Counted from the stretch's first letter, positions 50,865 to 60,775 are shown. The stretch: DNA of 64,000 nt from Nocardia transvalensis NBRC 15921 (GCF_000308875.1 NZ_BAGL01000066.1:1-64000); one strand, 5' to 3'. The notes: generated by a model from the letters alone, not told the origin. Numbers and translations are program-made.

Positions 50865-51291
50865 ACCGCGCAGCCTAATCCGCGGGCGGCACACGCACCG
50901 GGATATCCGTTCCGCGACCGCCTGGCAAACGATTTACCAGTCGGCAATTCGGTCGACGTACCGTGTGCGACGTCCGTCTCATCGCACCGGAAAATCGGAC
51001 CCGAGGGCGCCCTCCGGGTGTGTAAACAAATGTAAAGCGCCCGAGAACCAGCCGTTTCCAAAGCATCACCGGCCGACCCGAAAAGGCCCCTCGGACTCTA
51101 GGAATCCCGTATCCGCCCAGGTCGCCCCCGCGCAGGTCGAGCGGCATCGCTACCCGGCAGTGACCACCACGTTTCCCCCGCCTCACAACTCACACGGGCC
51201 CGTGGAGCGGTGTGAGAGAACCGTTTTGCGCCCTCGCCCGGCGTCCTTACTCTCGGTGCCACAGCCCGGTTTTCAGCTCGAAGGGGGCGTT
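50865..51291 (+). promoter_or_regulatory. Upstream region of the narGHJI operon
   Basis: 427 bp without a supported gene. It contains a direct repeat TGTAAA at 51021-51026 and 51031-51036 (one helical turn apart) in an AT-rich patch, and a symmetric pair CTCACAC (51189-51195) / GTGTGAG (51210-51216). Either may bind a nitrate- or oxygen-responsive regulator, but neither matches a named site well. Confidence 0.35.
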
Positions 51292-54200
51292 GTGGTTAAT
51301 TCGCATACAAAGGGTTCGACCCCCTCCGATACGAACGGGAGATCCGCCGCCTCCGGCGACGCACTGCTGCGGTTGGGCAAATACTTCAACCGGGGCGAGG
51401 TGTCCGAGGATCTGCGCACCGTGCACAAGGTGGGCGGCCGCGGCGCCGACGAGTTCTACCGCGACCGCTGGGCGCACGACAAGGTGGTGCGTTCCACCCA
51501 TGGCGTGAACTGCACCGGGTCGTGCTCGTGGAAGATCTACGTCAAGGACGGCGTGATCACCTGGGAATCGCAGCAGACCGACTATCCGTCCGTCGGCTCC
51601 GACAAACCCGAGTACGAACCTCGCGGCTGCCCCCGCGGCGCCTCGTTCTCCTGGTACACCTATTCCCCTGCGCGCGTGCGGTATCCGTACGTCCGCGGCG
51701 TCTTGCTGGAGATGTACCGCGAGGCCAAATCCCGGCTCAAGGACCCCGTCGCGGCCTGGGAATCACTCGTCGAGGACCCCGAGCAGGCGCGGCGGTACAA
51801 GAGCGCCCGCGGCAAGGGCGGATTCGTGCGCGCCGAATGGTGGGAAGCCGCCGAGATCGCCGCCGCCGCACACGTTCACACCATCAAACGCTACGGCCCC
51901 GACCGCGTCGCCGGCTTCTCCCCCATCCCGGCCATGTCCATGGTCTCCCACGCCGCCGGCGCCCGGTTCATCTCCCTGCTCGGCGGCTCCATGCTCTCGT
52001 TCTACGACTGGTACGCCGACCTGCCCGTCGCCTCCCCCCAGGTCTTCGGCGACCAGACCGACGTCCCCGAATCCGCCGACTGGTTCGACGCCGGCTACCT
52101 CATCATGTGGGGCTCCAACGTGCCGGTCACCCGCACCCCCGACGCCCACTACATGACCGAGGCCCGCTACCGCGGCCAGAAGGTCGTCGTCGTCTCCCCC
52201 GACTACGCCGACAACACCAAATTCGCCGACGAATGGGTCCCCGCCCGGCCCGGCACCGACGCCGCGCTCGCCATGGCCATGGGCCACGTCATCCTCACGG
52301 AGTTCTTCCGCGACCGCGCCACGCCCCGATTCCTCGACTACATCAAGCGGTACACCGACCTGCCGTTCCTCATCACCCTCGACGAGCACGAGGGCGGCTG
52401 GAACGGCGACGGCGAGTACCGCCCCCACACGTGGGTGCCCGGAAAGTTCCTCACCGCAGCGGATCTCGGCGATACGGCCGAGGGCGCCGAACACAAGACG
52501 GTGCTGCTCGATACCGCCGGGAACACCGTGGTCCCGAACGGCAGTCTGGGCCATCGCTTCTCCGCGTCCGGCGCCGGTCGCTGGAATCTGGACCTGGGGG
52601 ACATCGATCCCCTGGTGACGCTGTACGGCCGCACCAACGACGCTGCGGCCGTGCAGTTGCCTCGCTACGACGGCGACGCGGGCGGCGTGCTGAGCCGTGG
52701 CGTGCCGACGAGAATCGTTGCGGGCAAACGGGTCACGACCGTCTTCGACCTGCTGCTCGCCCAGTACGGCGTCGCGCGTGACGGCCTGCCGGGAACCTGG
52801 CCCACCGGCTACGACGACGTCGCCGAGCCCTACACCCCGGCCTGGCAGGAGACCATCACCGGCGTCCCCGCCGCGCAGGCCGCGCGAATCGCACGGGAGT
52901 TCGCCGACAACGCCGACCGCTCCGGCGGCCGGTCCATGATCCTGATGGGCGCGGGCACCAACCACTGGTTCCACTCCGACCAGATCTACCGCTCCTTCTT
53001 CACTTTGACGTTGCTGACCGGGTGTCAGGGCGTGAACGGCGGCGGCTGGGCGCATTACGTCGGGCAGGAGAAGTGCCGCCCCGTAACCGGCTGGGCCACC
53101 TTGGCTTTCGGCCTCGACTGGCAGCGACCACCGCGTCATATGCAGGGCACCGTGTTCTGGTATCTGGCCAACGACCAATGGCGCTACGACCCGTTCACCG
53201 CCGAATCCTTCACCTCCCCACTGGGTTCCGGCCGGTTCCGCGGGCGCACCGCCGCCGACAACATCGCGCTGGCGTCGCGGCTGGGCTGGATGCCGTCGTA
53301 TCCGACCTTCGACCGCAACCCCCTCGATCTCGTCGACGACGCCGAGGCCGCGGGGAAGACCCCGCAGGACTACGTGGTCGACGGCCTGAAGTCCGGGGAC
53401 CTGCGTTTCGCCTGCGAGGACCCCGACGCGCCGGAGAACTTCCCCCGCTGCCTGACCGTCTGGCGCGCCAACCTCCTCGGCTCCTCCGGTAAGGGGAACG
53501 AGTACTTCCACAAGCATCTGCTGGGCTCGGACTCCAACCTCCAGACCACCGACACCGCCGGAGTGCGGCCGCAGGAACTCGAATGGCGGGACCAGGCGGC
53601 GACGGGAAAGCTGGATCTGCTGCTGTCGCTGGACTTCCGCATGACCTCGACGACCCTGTTCTCCGATATCGTGCTCCCCGCCGCCACCTGGTACGAGAAG
53701 CACGACCTGTCGTCCACCGATATGCACCCGTTCGTGCACGCCTTCTCCCCCGCCATCTCCCCACCGTGGGAGGCCAAGACCGATTTCGAGGCGTTCCACC
53801 GCATCGCCCGCGGGTTCTCCTGGCTCGCCGAGAAACACCTCGGGGTACGCAAGGACCTGGTCGCTGTTGCGTTGCACCATGATTCGCCGGACGCCCTCGC
53901 ACAGCCCGGTGGTCGCGTGCTGGATTGGAAAGCGGGCGAGTGCGAGCCCGTCCCGGGAAAGACGATGCCGAAACTCGTTGTCGTCGAACGGGATTATCCG
54001 AAACTGGCGGAGAAGATGGCCGCCCTCGGACCGCTGATCGATACGCTCGGCGTCACCACCAAGGGCGTCACCACCTATCCCGATGCCGAGGTGACCTACC
54101 TCGCCGGGGTCAACGGCACCGTGATCTCCGGCGCCGGACAGGGCCGTCCGTCGCTGGCCAAGGACGTCCACGCGGCGGAGACCATCCTCGCGCTGTCGGG

Positions 54201-55059
54201 CACCACCAACGGGCGTCTCGCGGTCGAGGGGTTCCAGGCGCTCGAGCGGCGCACCGGAACCAAGCTGGCCGATCTGGCCGCCGAGCACGAGGGTAAGCGG
54301 GTCACCTTCGCCGACACCCAGGCCCGGCCCGTCCCGGTGATCACGTCTCCGGAGTGGTCCGGCTCCGAGACCGGGGGCCGCCGGTATTCGCCGTTCACCA
54401 TCAACACCGAACGCCTCAAGCCCTGGCACACCTTGACCGGACGGCAGCATTTCTACCTCGATCACGACTGGATGATCGAACTCGGCGAGCAGCTGCCGAT
54501 CTTCCGGCCCCCGCTGGACATGTCCGCGCTGTTCCGCGAACCCGATGTCGGATCGGTGACCGACAAGGGCGTGACGGTCCGGTACCTCACCCCGCATTCG
54601 AAGTGGTCGATCCATTCCGCCTACCAGGACAACCTGCATATGCTCACCCTTTCCCGGGGTGGCCAGGCCATCTGGATGTCGGAGAAGGACGCGGCGAAGA
54701 TCGGCGTGGCCGACAACGACTGGATCGAGGCGATCAATCGCAACGGCGTCGTGGTCGCCCGCGCCATCGTCTCGCATCGCATGCCCGAGGGCACCGTATT
54801 CATGTACCACGCCCAGGACCGCGCCGTGGACGTCCCGCGCATCGAGGGACCGAAAGGCAGCGCCGAGGGAGCCGGCTTCGTCGGCAGGGGCAAACGCGGC
54901 GGCATCCACAATGCCCTGACCCGCATCATGATCAAGCCCTCACACCTGATCGGCGGCTACGCCCAGCAGTCGTTCGCCATCAACTACCACGGCCCCACCG
55001 GAAACCAGCGTGACGAGGTCACGACCATTCGCCGGCGCGGCCAGAACGTGGAGTACTGA
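51292..55059 (+). CDS. narG: Respiratory nitrate reductase alpha subunit NarG
   Basis: A 1255-residue molybdenum enzyme subunit. The iron-sulfur cluster FS0 ligands are His70, Cys74, Cys78 (THGVNCTGSC) and Cys113 (EPRGCPRG). The molybdenum ligand is Asp284 in TRTPDAHYMTE, matching Asp222 of E. coli. The C-terminus carries the molybdopterin-binding NWWHSDQ-like and NYHGPTGNQ segments. It reduces nitrate to nitrite on the inner face of the membrane. The GTG at 51292 follows GAAGGGGG and gives the usual length; the longest frame adds 181 intergenic codons. First gene of narGHJI. Confidence 0.96.
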   Translation: MVNSHTKGSTPSDTNGRSAASGDALLRLGKYFNRGEVSEDLRTVHKVGGRGADEFYRDRWAHDKVVRSTHGVNCTGSCSWKIYVKDGVITWESQQTDYPSVGSDKPEYEPRGCPRGASFSWYTYSPARVRYPYVRGVLLEMYREAKSRLKDPVAAWESLVEDPEQARRYKSARGKGGFVRAEWWEAAEIAAAAHVHTIKRYGPDRVAGFSPIPAMSMVSHAAGARFISLLGGSMLSFYDWYADLPVASPQVFGDQTDVPESADWFDAGYLIMWGSNVPVTRTPDAHYMTEARYRGQKVVVVSPDYADNTKFADEWVPARPGTDAALAMAMGHVILTEFFRDRATPRFLDYIKRYTDLPFLITLDEHEGGWNGDGEYRPHTWVPGKFLTAADLGDTAEGAEHKTVLLDTAGNTVVPNGSLGHRFSASGAGRWNLDLGDIDPLVTLYGRTNDAAAVQLPRYDGDAGGVLSRGVPTRIVAGKRVTTVFDLLLAQYGVARDGLPGTWPTGYDDVAEPYTPAWQETITGVPAAQAARIAREFADNADRSGGRSMILMGAGTNHWFHSDQIYRSFFTLTLLTGCQGVNGGGWAHYVGQEKCRPVTGWATLAFGLDWQRPPRHMQGTVFWYLANDQWRYDPFTAESFTSPLGSGRFRGRTAADNIALASRLGWMPSYPTFDRNPLDLVDDAEAAGKTPQDYVVDGLKSGDLRFACEDPDAPENFPRCLTVWRANLLGSSGKGNEYFHKHLLGSDSNLQTTDTAGVRPQELEWRDQAATGKLDLLLSLDFRMTSTTLFSDIVLPAATWYEKHDLSSTDMHPFVHAFSPAISPPWEAKTDFEAFHRIARGFSWLAEKHLGVRKDLVAVALHHDSPDALAQPGGRVLDWKAGECEPVPGKTMPKLVVVERDYPKLAEKMAALGPLIDTLGVTTKGVTTYPDAEVTYLAGVNGTVISGAGQGRPSLAKDVHAAETILALSGTTNGRLAVEGFQALERRTGTKLADLAAEHEGKRVTFADTQARPVPVITSPEWSGSETGGRRYSPFTINTERLKPWHTLTGRQHFYLDHDWMIELGEQLPIFRPPLDMSALFREPDVGSVTDKGVTVRYLTPHSKWSIHSAYQDNLHMLTLSRGGQAIWMSEKDAAKIGVADNDWIEAINRNGVVVARAIVSHRMPEGTVFMYHAQDRAVDVPRIEGPKGSAEGAGFVGRGKRGGIHNALTRIMIKPSHLIGGYAQQSFAINYHGPTGNQRDEVTTIRRRGQNVEY

Positions 55060-55061
55060 TT

Positions 55062-56732
55062 ATGCGTGTCATGGCACAGCTCGCCATGGTGATGAACCTG
55101 GACAAATGCATCGGGTGTCACACCTGCAGCGTCACCTGCAAACAGGCCTGGACCAATCGCGCCGGCACCGAATACGTCTGGTTCAACAACGTGGAAACCC
55201 GTCCCGGACAAGGGTATCCACGCCGGTACCAGGATCAGGAGAAATGGAAGGGCGGCTGGACCCTCAACCGCAGGGGACGGCTGACGCTCAGATCCGGTTC
55301 CCGGATGAAGCGCCTGCTCAATATCTTCGCCAATCCCGACCTGCCCACCGTGTCGGACTATTACGACCCGTGGAGCTACGACTACGACAATCTCCTGTCC
55401 TCCCCCGCCACCGACACCACCCCGGTCGCGCGGCCGAAATCGCTGATCACCGGCGAGGATACGAAGGTCACGTGGGGCGCGAACTGGGACGACGATCTGG
55501 GCTCCGGACCCGAGCAGGTCGGTAAGGACCCCCTGCTGGCCAAGCTGTCGGATCAGGTGAAGCTCGAATTCGAGCAGACGTTCATGTTCTACCTGCCCCG
55601 CATCTGCGAACACTGCCTCAACCCGTCCTGCGCGGCGTCCTGCCCCTCCGGCGCGATCTACAAACGCGCCGAGGACGGCATCGTCCTGGTCGATCAGGAC
55701 AAGTGCCGCGGCTGGCGGCAGTGCGTCACCGGCTGCCCGTACAAGAAGATCTACTTCAACCACAAGACCGGCAAAGCCGAGAAATGCACCTTCTGTTACC
55801 CGCGCGTCGAGGTCGGCATCCCCACCGTCTGTTCCGAAACCTGCGTCGGGCGGCTGCGCTATATCGGCGTCATGCTGTACGACGCCGACGCCGTGCAGGA
55901 GGCCGCGTCGGTCACCGACGACAACGATCTCTACCCGGCACAACTGGGCGTCTTCCTCAATCCGCACGACCCACGGGTGATCGCCGAGGCGGAGGCGGCC
56001 GGGATCTCGCCGGAATGGATTCAGGCGGCGCAGGATTCGCCGGTCTACAAACTCATCGTCGACTATCAGATCGCGTTGCCGCTGCATCCGGAATACCGCA
56101 CCATGCCGATGGTCTGGTACGTCCCGCCGCTGTCACCGATGGTCGACGTGCTGTCGGAGACCGGGAACGACGGCGAGAACGTGTCGAATCTGTTCGGCGC
56201 GATCGATGCCCTGCGGATACCCGTCGAATATCTGGCGGAACTGTTCACCGCCGGTGATGTCGGACCGGTGCGCGCCGCGCTGCAACGCCTCGCCGGAATG
56301 CGCGCGTTCATGCGCTCGATCAATCTCGGCCAGGAGCCCGATATGTCCATTCCGGACGCGGTGCGGCTGGAGCCCGAGGAGATCGAGGCGATGTATCGGC
56401 TGCTGGCGATCGCCAAATACGAACATCGCTACGTCATCCCCACCGGCGCCACCACCCGCGCCCACGAACTCGACTCCCTCGCCACCGGATGCAGCCTCGA
56501 CACCGACGGCGGCCCCGGCATGACCGCCTTCGACGTCATGGCCGACAAGTTCCATCTCACCGACACCAACGGCGCCGCGCCCGACGACAAGTCGGCCCGG
56601 GTGAATCTGCTCAACTGGGACGGCAGGTCCACCAACGGCCTTCTGCCGGAGCGCAATGGAACGAACGGCAACGGCAACGGGTCGGCGGTAAACGGCTCCA
56701 CCACACCCGAAACCAGCGGGGTGGCACGATGA
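55062..56732 (+). CDS. narH: Respiratory nitrate reductase beta subunit NarH
   Basis: A 556-residue iron-sulfur protein starting 3 bp after narG. Cluster ligands are Cys16, Cys19, Cys22, Cys26 (CIGCHTCSVTC), Cys181, Cys184, Cys189, Cys193 (CEHCLNPSCAASC), and CRGWRQCVTGC (Cys215 to Cys225, with Trp218 in the place that makes one cluster a [3Fe-4S]). It passes electrons from NarI haem to NarG. The ~45 C-terminal residues are Asn/Gly-rich (NGTNGNGNGSAVNG) and look disordered. The start may instead be the ATG 9 bp further in. Confidence 0.96.
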   Translation: MRVMAQLAMVMNLDKCIGCHTCSVTCKQAWTNRAGTEYVWFNNVETRPGQGYPRRYQDQEKWKGGWTLNRRGRLTLRSGSRMKRLLNIFANPDLPTVSDYYDPWSYDYDNLLSSPATDTTPVARPKSLITGEDTKVTWGANWDDDLGSGPEQVGKDPLLAKLSDQVKLEFEQTFMFYLPRICEHCLNPSCAASCPSGAIYKRAEDGIVLVDQDKCRGWRQCVTGCPYKKIYFNHKTGKAEKCTFCYPRVEVGIPTVCSETCVGRLRYIGVMLYDADAVQEAASVTDDNDLYPAQLGVFLNPHDPRVIAEAEAAGISPEWIQAAQDSPVYKLIVDYQIALPLHPEYRTMPMVWYVPPLSPMVDVLSETGNDGENVSNLFGAIDALRIPVEYLAELFTAGDVGPVRAALQRLAGMRAFMRSINLGQEPDMSIPDAVRLEPEEIEAMYRLLAIAKYEHRYVIPTGATTRAHELDSLATGCSLDTDGGPGMTAFDVMADKFHLTDTNGAAPDDKSARVNLLNWDGRSTNGLLPERNGTNGNGNGSAVNGSTTPETSGVAR

Positions 56733-56751
56733 ACCGGGCCGGAGGGCTGCT

Positions 56752-57450
56752 GTGAGTCTGTTGAAAATCCGCCGCCGCCCCGAACCCACCGTCGCGATGC
56801 CCGAGCGCGACCGCCGCCTGGTCTGGCGCATCGCCGCACTACTGCTCGACTACCCCGGCACCGAGACCCTGGCCATGGTCGGCGAATTATCCGACGCCAC
56901 AACGGAACTCCCGGACGAGGTCCGGACGGCCCTGGACGGATTCCTGCGGCACCTGCGCGACACCGACCCTCTCACCCTCGCCCAGCGGTACGTCGAGACC
57001 TTCGACCTCCGCCGCCGCGCCAGCCTCCACCTCACCTACTACGCCTACGGCGACACCCGTAAACGCGGCATGGCCCTGCTCCGCTTCAAACACGCCTACC
57101 GCCACGCCGGCGTCGAACTCGGCGACACCGAACTGCCCGACCACCTCCCGGTCCTGCTCGAGTTCGCCGCCACCGTCGATCCCATCGGCGGCGAACGCCT
57201 TCTCGGCGAACACGTCCCCGTGATCGAACTGCTACGACTGTCGTTGTCCGACACGGGATCTCCGTACGCGGACGTCCTGGCCGCGGTCGTCGCCACCCTG
57301 CCTCCGCTCACCACGGCCGACCGCCGCCGCATCGCCGAACTCGCCGCCCAGGGCCCACCCGAGGAGGAAGTCGGCCTGCAACCCTTCGCCATGGACCCCA
57401 GCCTGGTCAGCGGCCCCACATCATCCACCGGATCGGAGTGCCGACGATGA
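56752..57450 (+). CDS. narJ: Nitrate reductase molybdenum cofactor assembly chaperone NarJ
   Basis: A 232-residue helical chaperone of the TorD/NarJ family. Typical stretches are WRIAALLLDYPG, YVETFDLRRRASLHLTYYAYGDTRKRGMALLRF and ELPDHLPVLLEFAATVD. It binds apo-NarG, helps insert the cofactor and gates membrane attachment of NarGH. The GTG start has GGAGG 8 bp ahead and lies 19 bp after narH. The stop overlaps the narI ATG. Confidence 0.95.
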   Translation: MSLLKIRRRPEPTVAMPERDRRLVWRIAALLLDYPGTETLAMVGELSDATTELPDEVRTALDGFLRHLRDTDPLTLAQRYVETFDLRRRASLHLTYYAYGDTRKRGMALLRFKHAYRHAGVELGDTELPDHLPVLLEFAATVDPIGGERLLGEHVPVIELLRLSLSDTGSPYADVLAAVVATLPPLTTADRRRIAELAAQGPPEEEVGLQPFAMDPSLVSGPTSSTGSECRR

Positions 57451-58184
57451 CCACCACCCTCTGGACGACCCTGCCCTATGTGGCATTCACGTCCTTCCTC
57501 CTCGGCCATCTCTGGCGCTACCGCAACGACCAATTCGGCTGGACCACAAGGTCTTCCCAGATCTACGAGAGCCGTCTGCTGCGACTCGGCAGTCCCCTGT
57601 TCCACTTCGGCATGCTCGGGGTCATCGGCGGGCACGTGCTCGGCGTGCTGATTCCCGAGTCCTGGACCGCCGCCGTCGGCATCACCGAACACGTCTACCA
57701 CCTGGTCGCGGTGACCGCGGGAACGGTCGCCGGCATCGCGGTCATCGCGGGAATCGCCATCCTGCTCTACCGCCGCGTCACCGTCCCGGCCGTCCGCCAG
57801 GCGACCACCACCAACGACAAGATCATGTACGTCCTGCTCGCGGCGGCGCTGACCACCGGCCTGCTCAACACCGTCGGCAGCAACCTGCTCTGGGGCCGCC
57901 ACAACTACCGCGAAACCGTCTCGCCCTGGTTCCGCAGCCTGTTCACCCTGCATCCCGAGCCGGATCTCATGGTCGGCACACCCTGGACTTTCCAGGCTCA
58001 CGGCCTGATCGTCCTCACCCTCATCGGCCTCTGGCCCTACACCCGCCTCGTCCACATGTTCAGCGCGCCCGTCGGCTACCTCGTCCGCCCCTACGTCGTC
58101 TATCGCAGCAAGGAATACGCGACGCCCGACAAAAACCGGTACGCCAAGGCTTGGAACGCGCCGGTGCTGCCGCCGTCCCGGTAG
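57447..58184 (+). CDS. narI: Respiratory nitrate reductase gamma subunit NarI
   Basis: A 245-residue cytochrome b subunit with five membrane helices. The four haem-ligand histidines are His53 and His63 (FHFGMLGVIGGH) and His185 and His203 (QAHGLIV, RLVHMFS). The spacing of 18 between the last two equals that of E. coli His187/His205. It oxidises menaquinol at the membrane and feeds NarH. The ATG at 57447 overlaps the narJ stop (ATGA); a GTG 9 bp earlier coincides with the ribosome binding site and is rejected. Confidence 0.95.
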   Translation: MTTTLWTTLPYVAFTSFLLGHLWRYRNDQFGWTTRSSQIYESRLLRLGSPLFHFGMLGVIGGHVLGVLIPESWTAAVGITEHVYHLVAVTAGTVAGIAVIAGIAILLYRRVTVPAVRQATTTNDKIMYVLLAAALTTGLLNTVGSNLLWGRHNYRETVSPWFRSLFTLHPEPDLMVGTPWTFQAHGLIVLTLIGLWPYTRLVHMFSAPVGYLVRPYVVYRSKEYATPDKNRYAKAWNAPVLPPSR

Positions 58185-58265
58185 CTCCATGGCCGTGGAC
58201 GCTCTCTTATGTCCGAGAGCTTCCCAGCGATGTTCGCGTCTCGCCGAAACCGGTGTACTTATCGC

Positions 58266-58775
58266 ATGACAACGACGCAGGCGAGCACCGCCACCTCGAC
58301 CCTCGGCTCCCTCTCCCTGGTGGTCGCCACCATCTCGACCGGCCTGCTGGCCGGAGTGTTCTACGCCTACGCCAGCTCGGTGATGCTGGCGCTGCGGCAG
58401 CTGGACGACCGCACCTTCGTGGACGTGATGAACCGGATCAACGTGGTGATCGTCAATCCGGCCTTCATGTTCAGCTTCCTCGGATCGCTGGTCTTCACCG
58501 GCATCGCCGCCGCGCTGCATCTGCGAGCGGATCAGCGCACGGTGCTGTGGTGGATCCTGGCGGCGCTGGTGCTCAACGTGATCAGCTTCCTGATCTCCGC
58601 GGGCGGCAACATCCCGCTGAACAATCAGCTCGCCGACGTCAGCGGCGGCGACTTCGCGGCGCTGCGGCAGCAGTTCGAGGGCTCCTGGGTGACCCTGAAC
58701 ATCCTGCGCGGCGTGGCCAATACCGCGGCCGTCGGCGCGCTGGCCTGGGCGCTGCGGTGTGCGGGCCGTGGCTGA
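58266..58775 (+). CDS. DUF1772 (anthrone oxygenase-like) membrane protein
   Basis: A 169-residue protein with four membrane segments: LVVATISTGLLAGVFYAYASSVM, NPAFMFSFLGSLVFTGIAAAL, VLWWILAALVLNVISFLIS and ILRGVANTAAVGALAWAL. The first helix and the VNIPLNNQL-like GNIPLNNQLADV motif are DUF1772 hallmarks. Function unknown. ACTTAT just before the ATG could be a -10 box for a nearly leaderless transcript. It ends 16 bp from the convergent ligase gene. Confidence 0.85.
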   Translation: MTTTQASTATSTLGSLSLVVATISTGLLAGVFYAYASSVMLALRQLDDRTFVDVMNRINVVIVNPAFMFSFLGSLVFTGIAAALHLRADQRTVLWWILAALVLNVISFLISAGGNIPLNNQLADVSGGDFAALRQQFEGSWVTLNILRGVANTAAVGALAWALRCAGRG

Positions 58776-58791
58776 GGTGACCGGTCCGCCG

Positions 58792-60468
58792 TCAGATCTC
58801 GATCTCGCGGCGGACCACCTTGCCGGTCGCGTTGCGCGGCAACGGATCCGCGGTGATCACCCACCGTTCGGGCACCTTGAAGTAGGCCAGCCGGGCGGCG
58901 GCGAAATCGCGCAGCTCGACCTCGGTGACGGCGGCCGGGTCGGCGACGACCACGACGGCGGCCACCGCCTGACCGAGGTCGGGATGCGCGATTGCGAGCA
59001 CCGCCGACTCCACCACGGCGGGATGTTCGTCGAGCACGTTCTCGATCTCGGTGGGGTACACGTTCTCCCCGCCGCGCAGGATGAGATCGCTGCGGCGGCC
59101 GGACAATCGGAGCCGGCCGTCCTCGACGATGCCGAAATCGCCGGTGTGCAGCCATCGCCCACCGTCGACGGCCGCCGCGGTGGCGCCCTCGTCGTTCCAG
59201 TAGCCGAGCATCACGTACGGGCTGCGGACGCAGATCTCGCCCTCCGCGCCGTCGGGCACCGGCCGGTTGTCCGGATCGCGGATCTCGACCGCGACGCCGA
59301 GGATCGGGCGCCCCACCGTCTCCGGATGCGCCACCAGCTCCGGCGGCGTGGCAACCGTTGCGGCCGTACCGCTTTCGGTGAGACCGTAGCTGGTGGTGAG
59401 CGCCACCTGCGCGACCGGCAGCGATTCGCGCAGGCGCCGGTGGAAGGCCGGGGAGGACGGTGCGGCGTTGAGCGAGAACGCCGCCAGCGACGTCAGGTCG
59501 TATCCGGACAGGTCGTGCTCGAGAATCCGGCTCGCCATGGTCGGCACCGCGCCCCAGTTGGTGACTCGCTCGCGCTCCACCAGCCGCAGCACCCGCTCGA
59601 CATCGAACGAACCCTGATGGATCACGACGGCCGCACCGGTGGCCAGCCGCGGGATCACCAGATTGTGCAGGCTCGCGATGTGGAACAGCGGTGAGGTGAG
59701 CAGGAAGCGCTTGTCGCTGGGCTCCCGATGCGGCTGCCCGCGGAAACCCGCCGCCATCGCATCCGTGAACCGGTGGTAATCGGCGACCGCGACCAGATTC
59801 CGGTGCGAATGCACGACACCCTTGGGCCGCCCGCTGGTACCGCTGGTGTACAGGATCACCGCCGGATCGTCCTCGGCGACCGCGGCCCGCGGATTCGCAC
59901 CCGAGTACTCGGCGATCAGAGCCGGAAGATCGTCCTCCATCGTGAGCACCGGAATATCCCTCGCGCCCGACTCGCGCAGCAGCACAGCTCTTTTCGCATC
60001 CGCGATCACCACCGCGGGCCGCGTGTGCCCGAGCCCGTAGGCGATCTCCCGGGGCGCCCACCACGCGTTGTACCCGACCGCGATCGCGCCCAGGCACTGC
60101 GCCGCCCAGAACGCCACGACCCAGTCGGGGCCGTTGGCGGCCAGGATGCCCACCCGGTCGCCCTTGCCCACCCCGTAGCGATCGGCCAGCCCCCGCGCCA
60201 GTGCGCCGGCCGCGGCGGCGTGCTCCGCGAACGACATCCGGCCGTCGGCGGTCACCAGATACTCGCGCTCACCCCACGCCACCGAGGCCTCGAGCACCTC
60301 CACCAGCGAACGACGCCGATCGCGCAGCACCGGAATCGGCGCCCCCAGCACCTCCTCGACCACCGTCTCGAACGGCCCGCCCGGCCCCGTCAGCTCGGCG
60401 GTCACGCGCGCCGCGACAGCCTGCGGATCGACAGCATTCGCCACAGCACCCACATCCCCGATAGTCAT
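58792..60468 (-). CDS. AMP-dependent synthetase/ligase (acyl-CoA synthetase, FadD-like)
   Basis: A 558-residue adenylate-forming enzyme. Motif A3 is ILYTSGTSGRPKGVVHSH, A5 is TTSYGLTESGTAA, A7 is WLHTGDFG, A8 is LSGRRSDLILRGGENVYPTEIE and A10 is LPRNATGKVVRREIE with catalytic Lys. It should activate a fatty or other carboxylic acid as acyl-AMP, then CoA thioester. The start at 60468 excludes a 28-residue extension. A KstR-like site ~90 bp upstream suggests a role in sterol or lipid catabolism. Confidence 0.92.
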   Translation of the reverse strand: MTIGDVGAVANAVDPQAVAARVTAELTGPGGPFETVVEEVLGAPIPVLRDRRRSLVEVLEASVAWGEREYLVTADGRMSFAEHAAAAGALARGLADRYGVGKGDRVGILAANGPDWVVAFWAAQCLGAIAVGYNAWWAPREIAYGLGHTRPAVVIADAKRAVLLRESGARDIPVLTMEDDLPALIAEYSGANPRAAVAEDDPAVILYTSGTSGRPKGVVHSHRNLVAVADYHRFTDAMAAGFRGQPHREPSDKRFLLTSPLFHIASLHNLVIPRLATGAAVVIHQGSFDVERVLRLVERERVTNWGAVPTMASRILEHDLSGYDLTSLAAFSLNAAPSSPAFHRRLRESLPVAQVALTTSYGLTESGTAATVATPPELVAHPETVGRPILGVAVEIRDPDNRPVPDGAEGEICVRSPYVMLGYWNDEGATAAAVDGGRWLHTGDFGIVEDGRLRLSGRRSDLILRGGENVYPTEIENVLDEHPAVVESAVLAIAHPDLGQAVAAVVVVADPAAVTEVELRDFAAARLAYFKVPERWVITADPLPRNATGKVVRREIEI

Positions 60469-60555
60469 CGTTCCGACACCGGCCCCGACCTCACGAGTCC
60501 CCGTCCGGCCGACGCCGCGCCGGACAAGGCGCGAGCACCGTACGCACACCAAAAC

Positions 60556-60569
60556 TAGAACTCGTTACA
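60556..60569. promoter_or_regulatory. KstR-type operator upstream of the acyl-CoA synthetase-like gene
   Basis: TAGAACTCGTTACA fits the KstR pattern TnnAACnnGTTnnA at all fixed positions, with one half-site perfect (TAGAAC). It lies 88 bp before the ligase start. On the minus strand TAGTTT next to it may be part of the promoter. Confidence 0.5.
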
Positions 60570-60775
60570 GTCGTGACGTGGCACACACGTTAGCACCCGC
60601 CCGAAGGCCCACGCGATACCTCTGAGCAGGACAAGGGGGTTATGGGGCAGAGATCGGGGCGCGGGAGGCGCAGGGGCAGTGGGCGGACGCAGCGTGGGTT
60701 TACTTCCGCCCACTGCCGGGAGTCAGCCTGTTCGGTGGCGCTTATGGACTACTTGCCACCGCCTTAAGGCGACTA
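60570..60775. other. Intergenic region with inverted repeat, no gene recognised
   Basis: About 200 bp with a perfect 13-bp inverted repeat (60675-60687 and 60705-60717, 17-nt loop) and a 12-bp palindrome CGCCTTAAGGCG (60760-60771) just behind the TfoX-like gene stop. The hairpin could terminate the leftward transcript, but a T-run is lacking. Confidence 0.5.

Noticed and set aside
51763..54909. 1048-codon frame antisense to narG
   Set aside because: Third-position GC bias of narG keeps the opposite frame open. Composition (Gly/Asp/Glu/His/Arg-rich) and the lack of motifs show it is not a gene.
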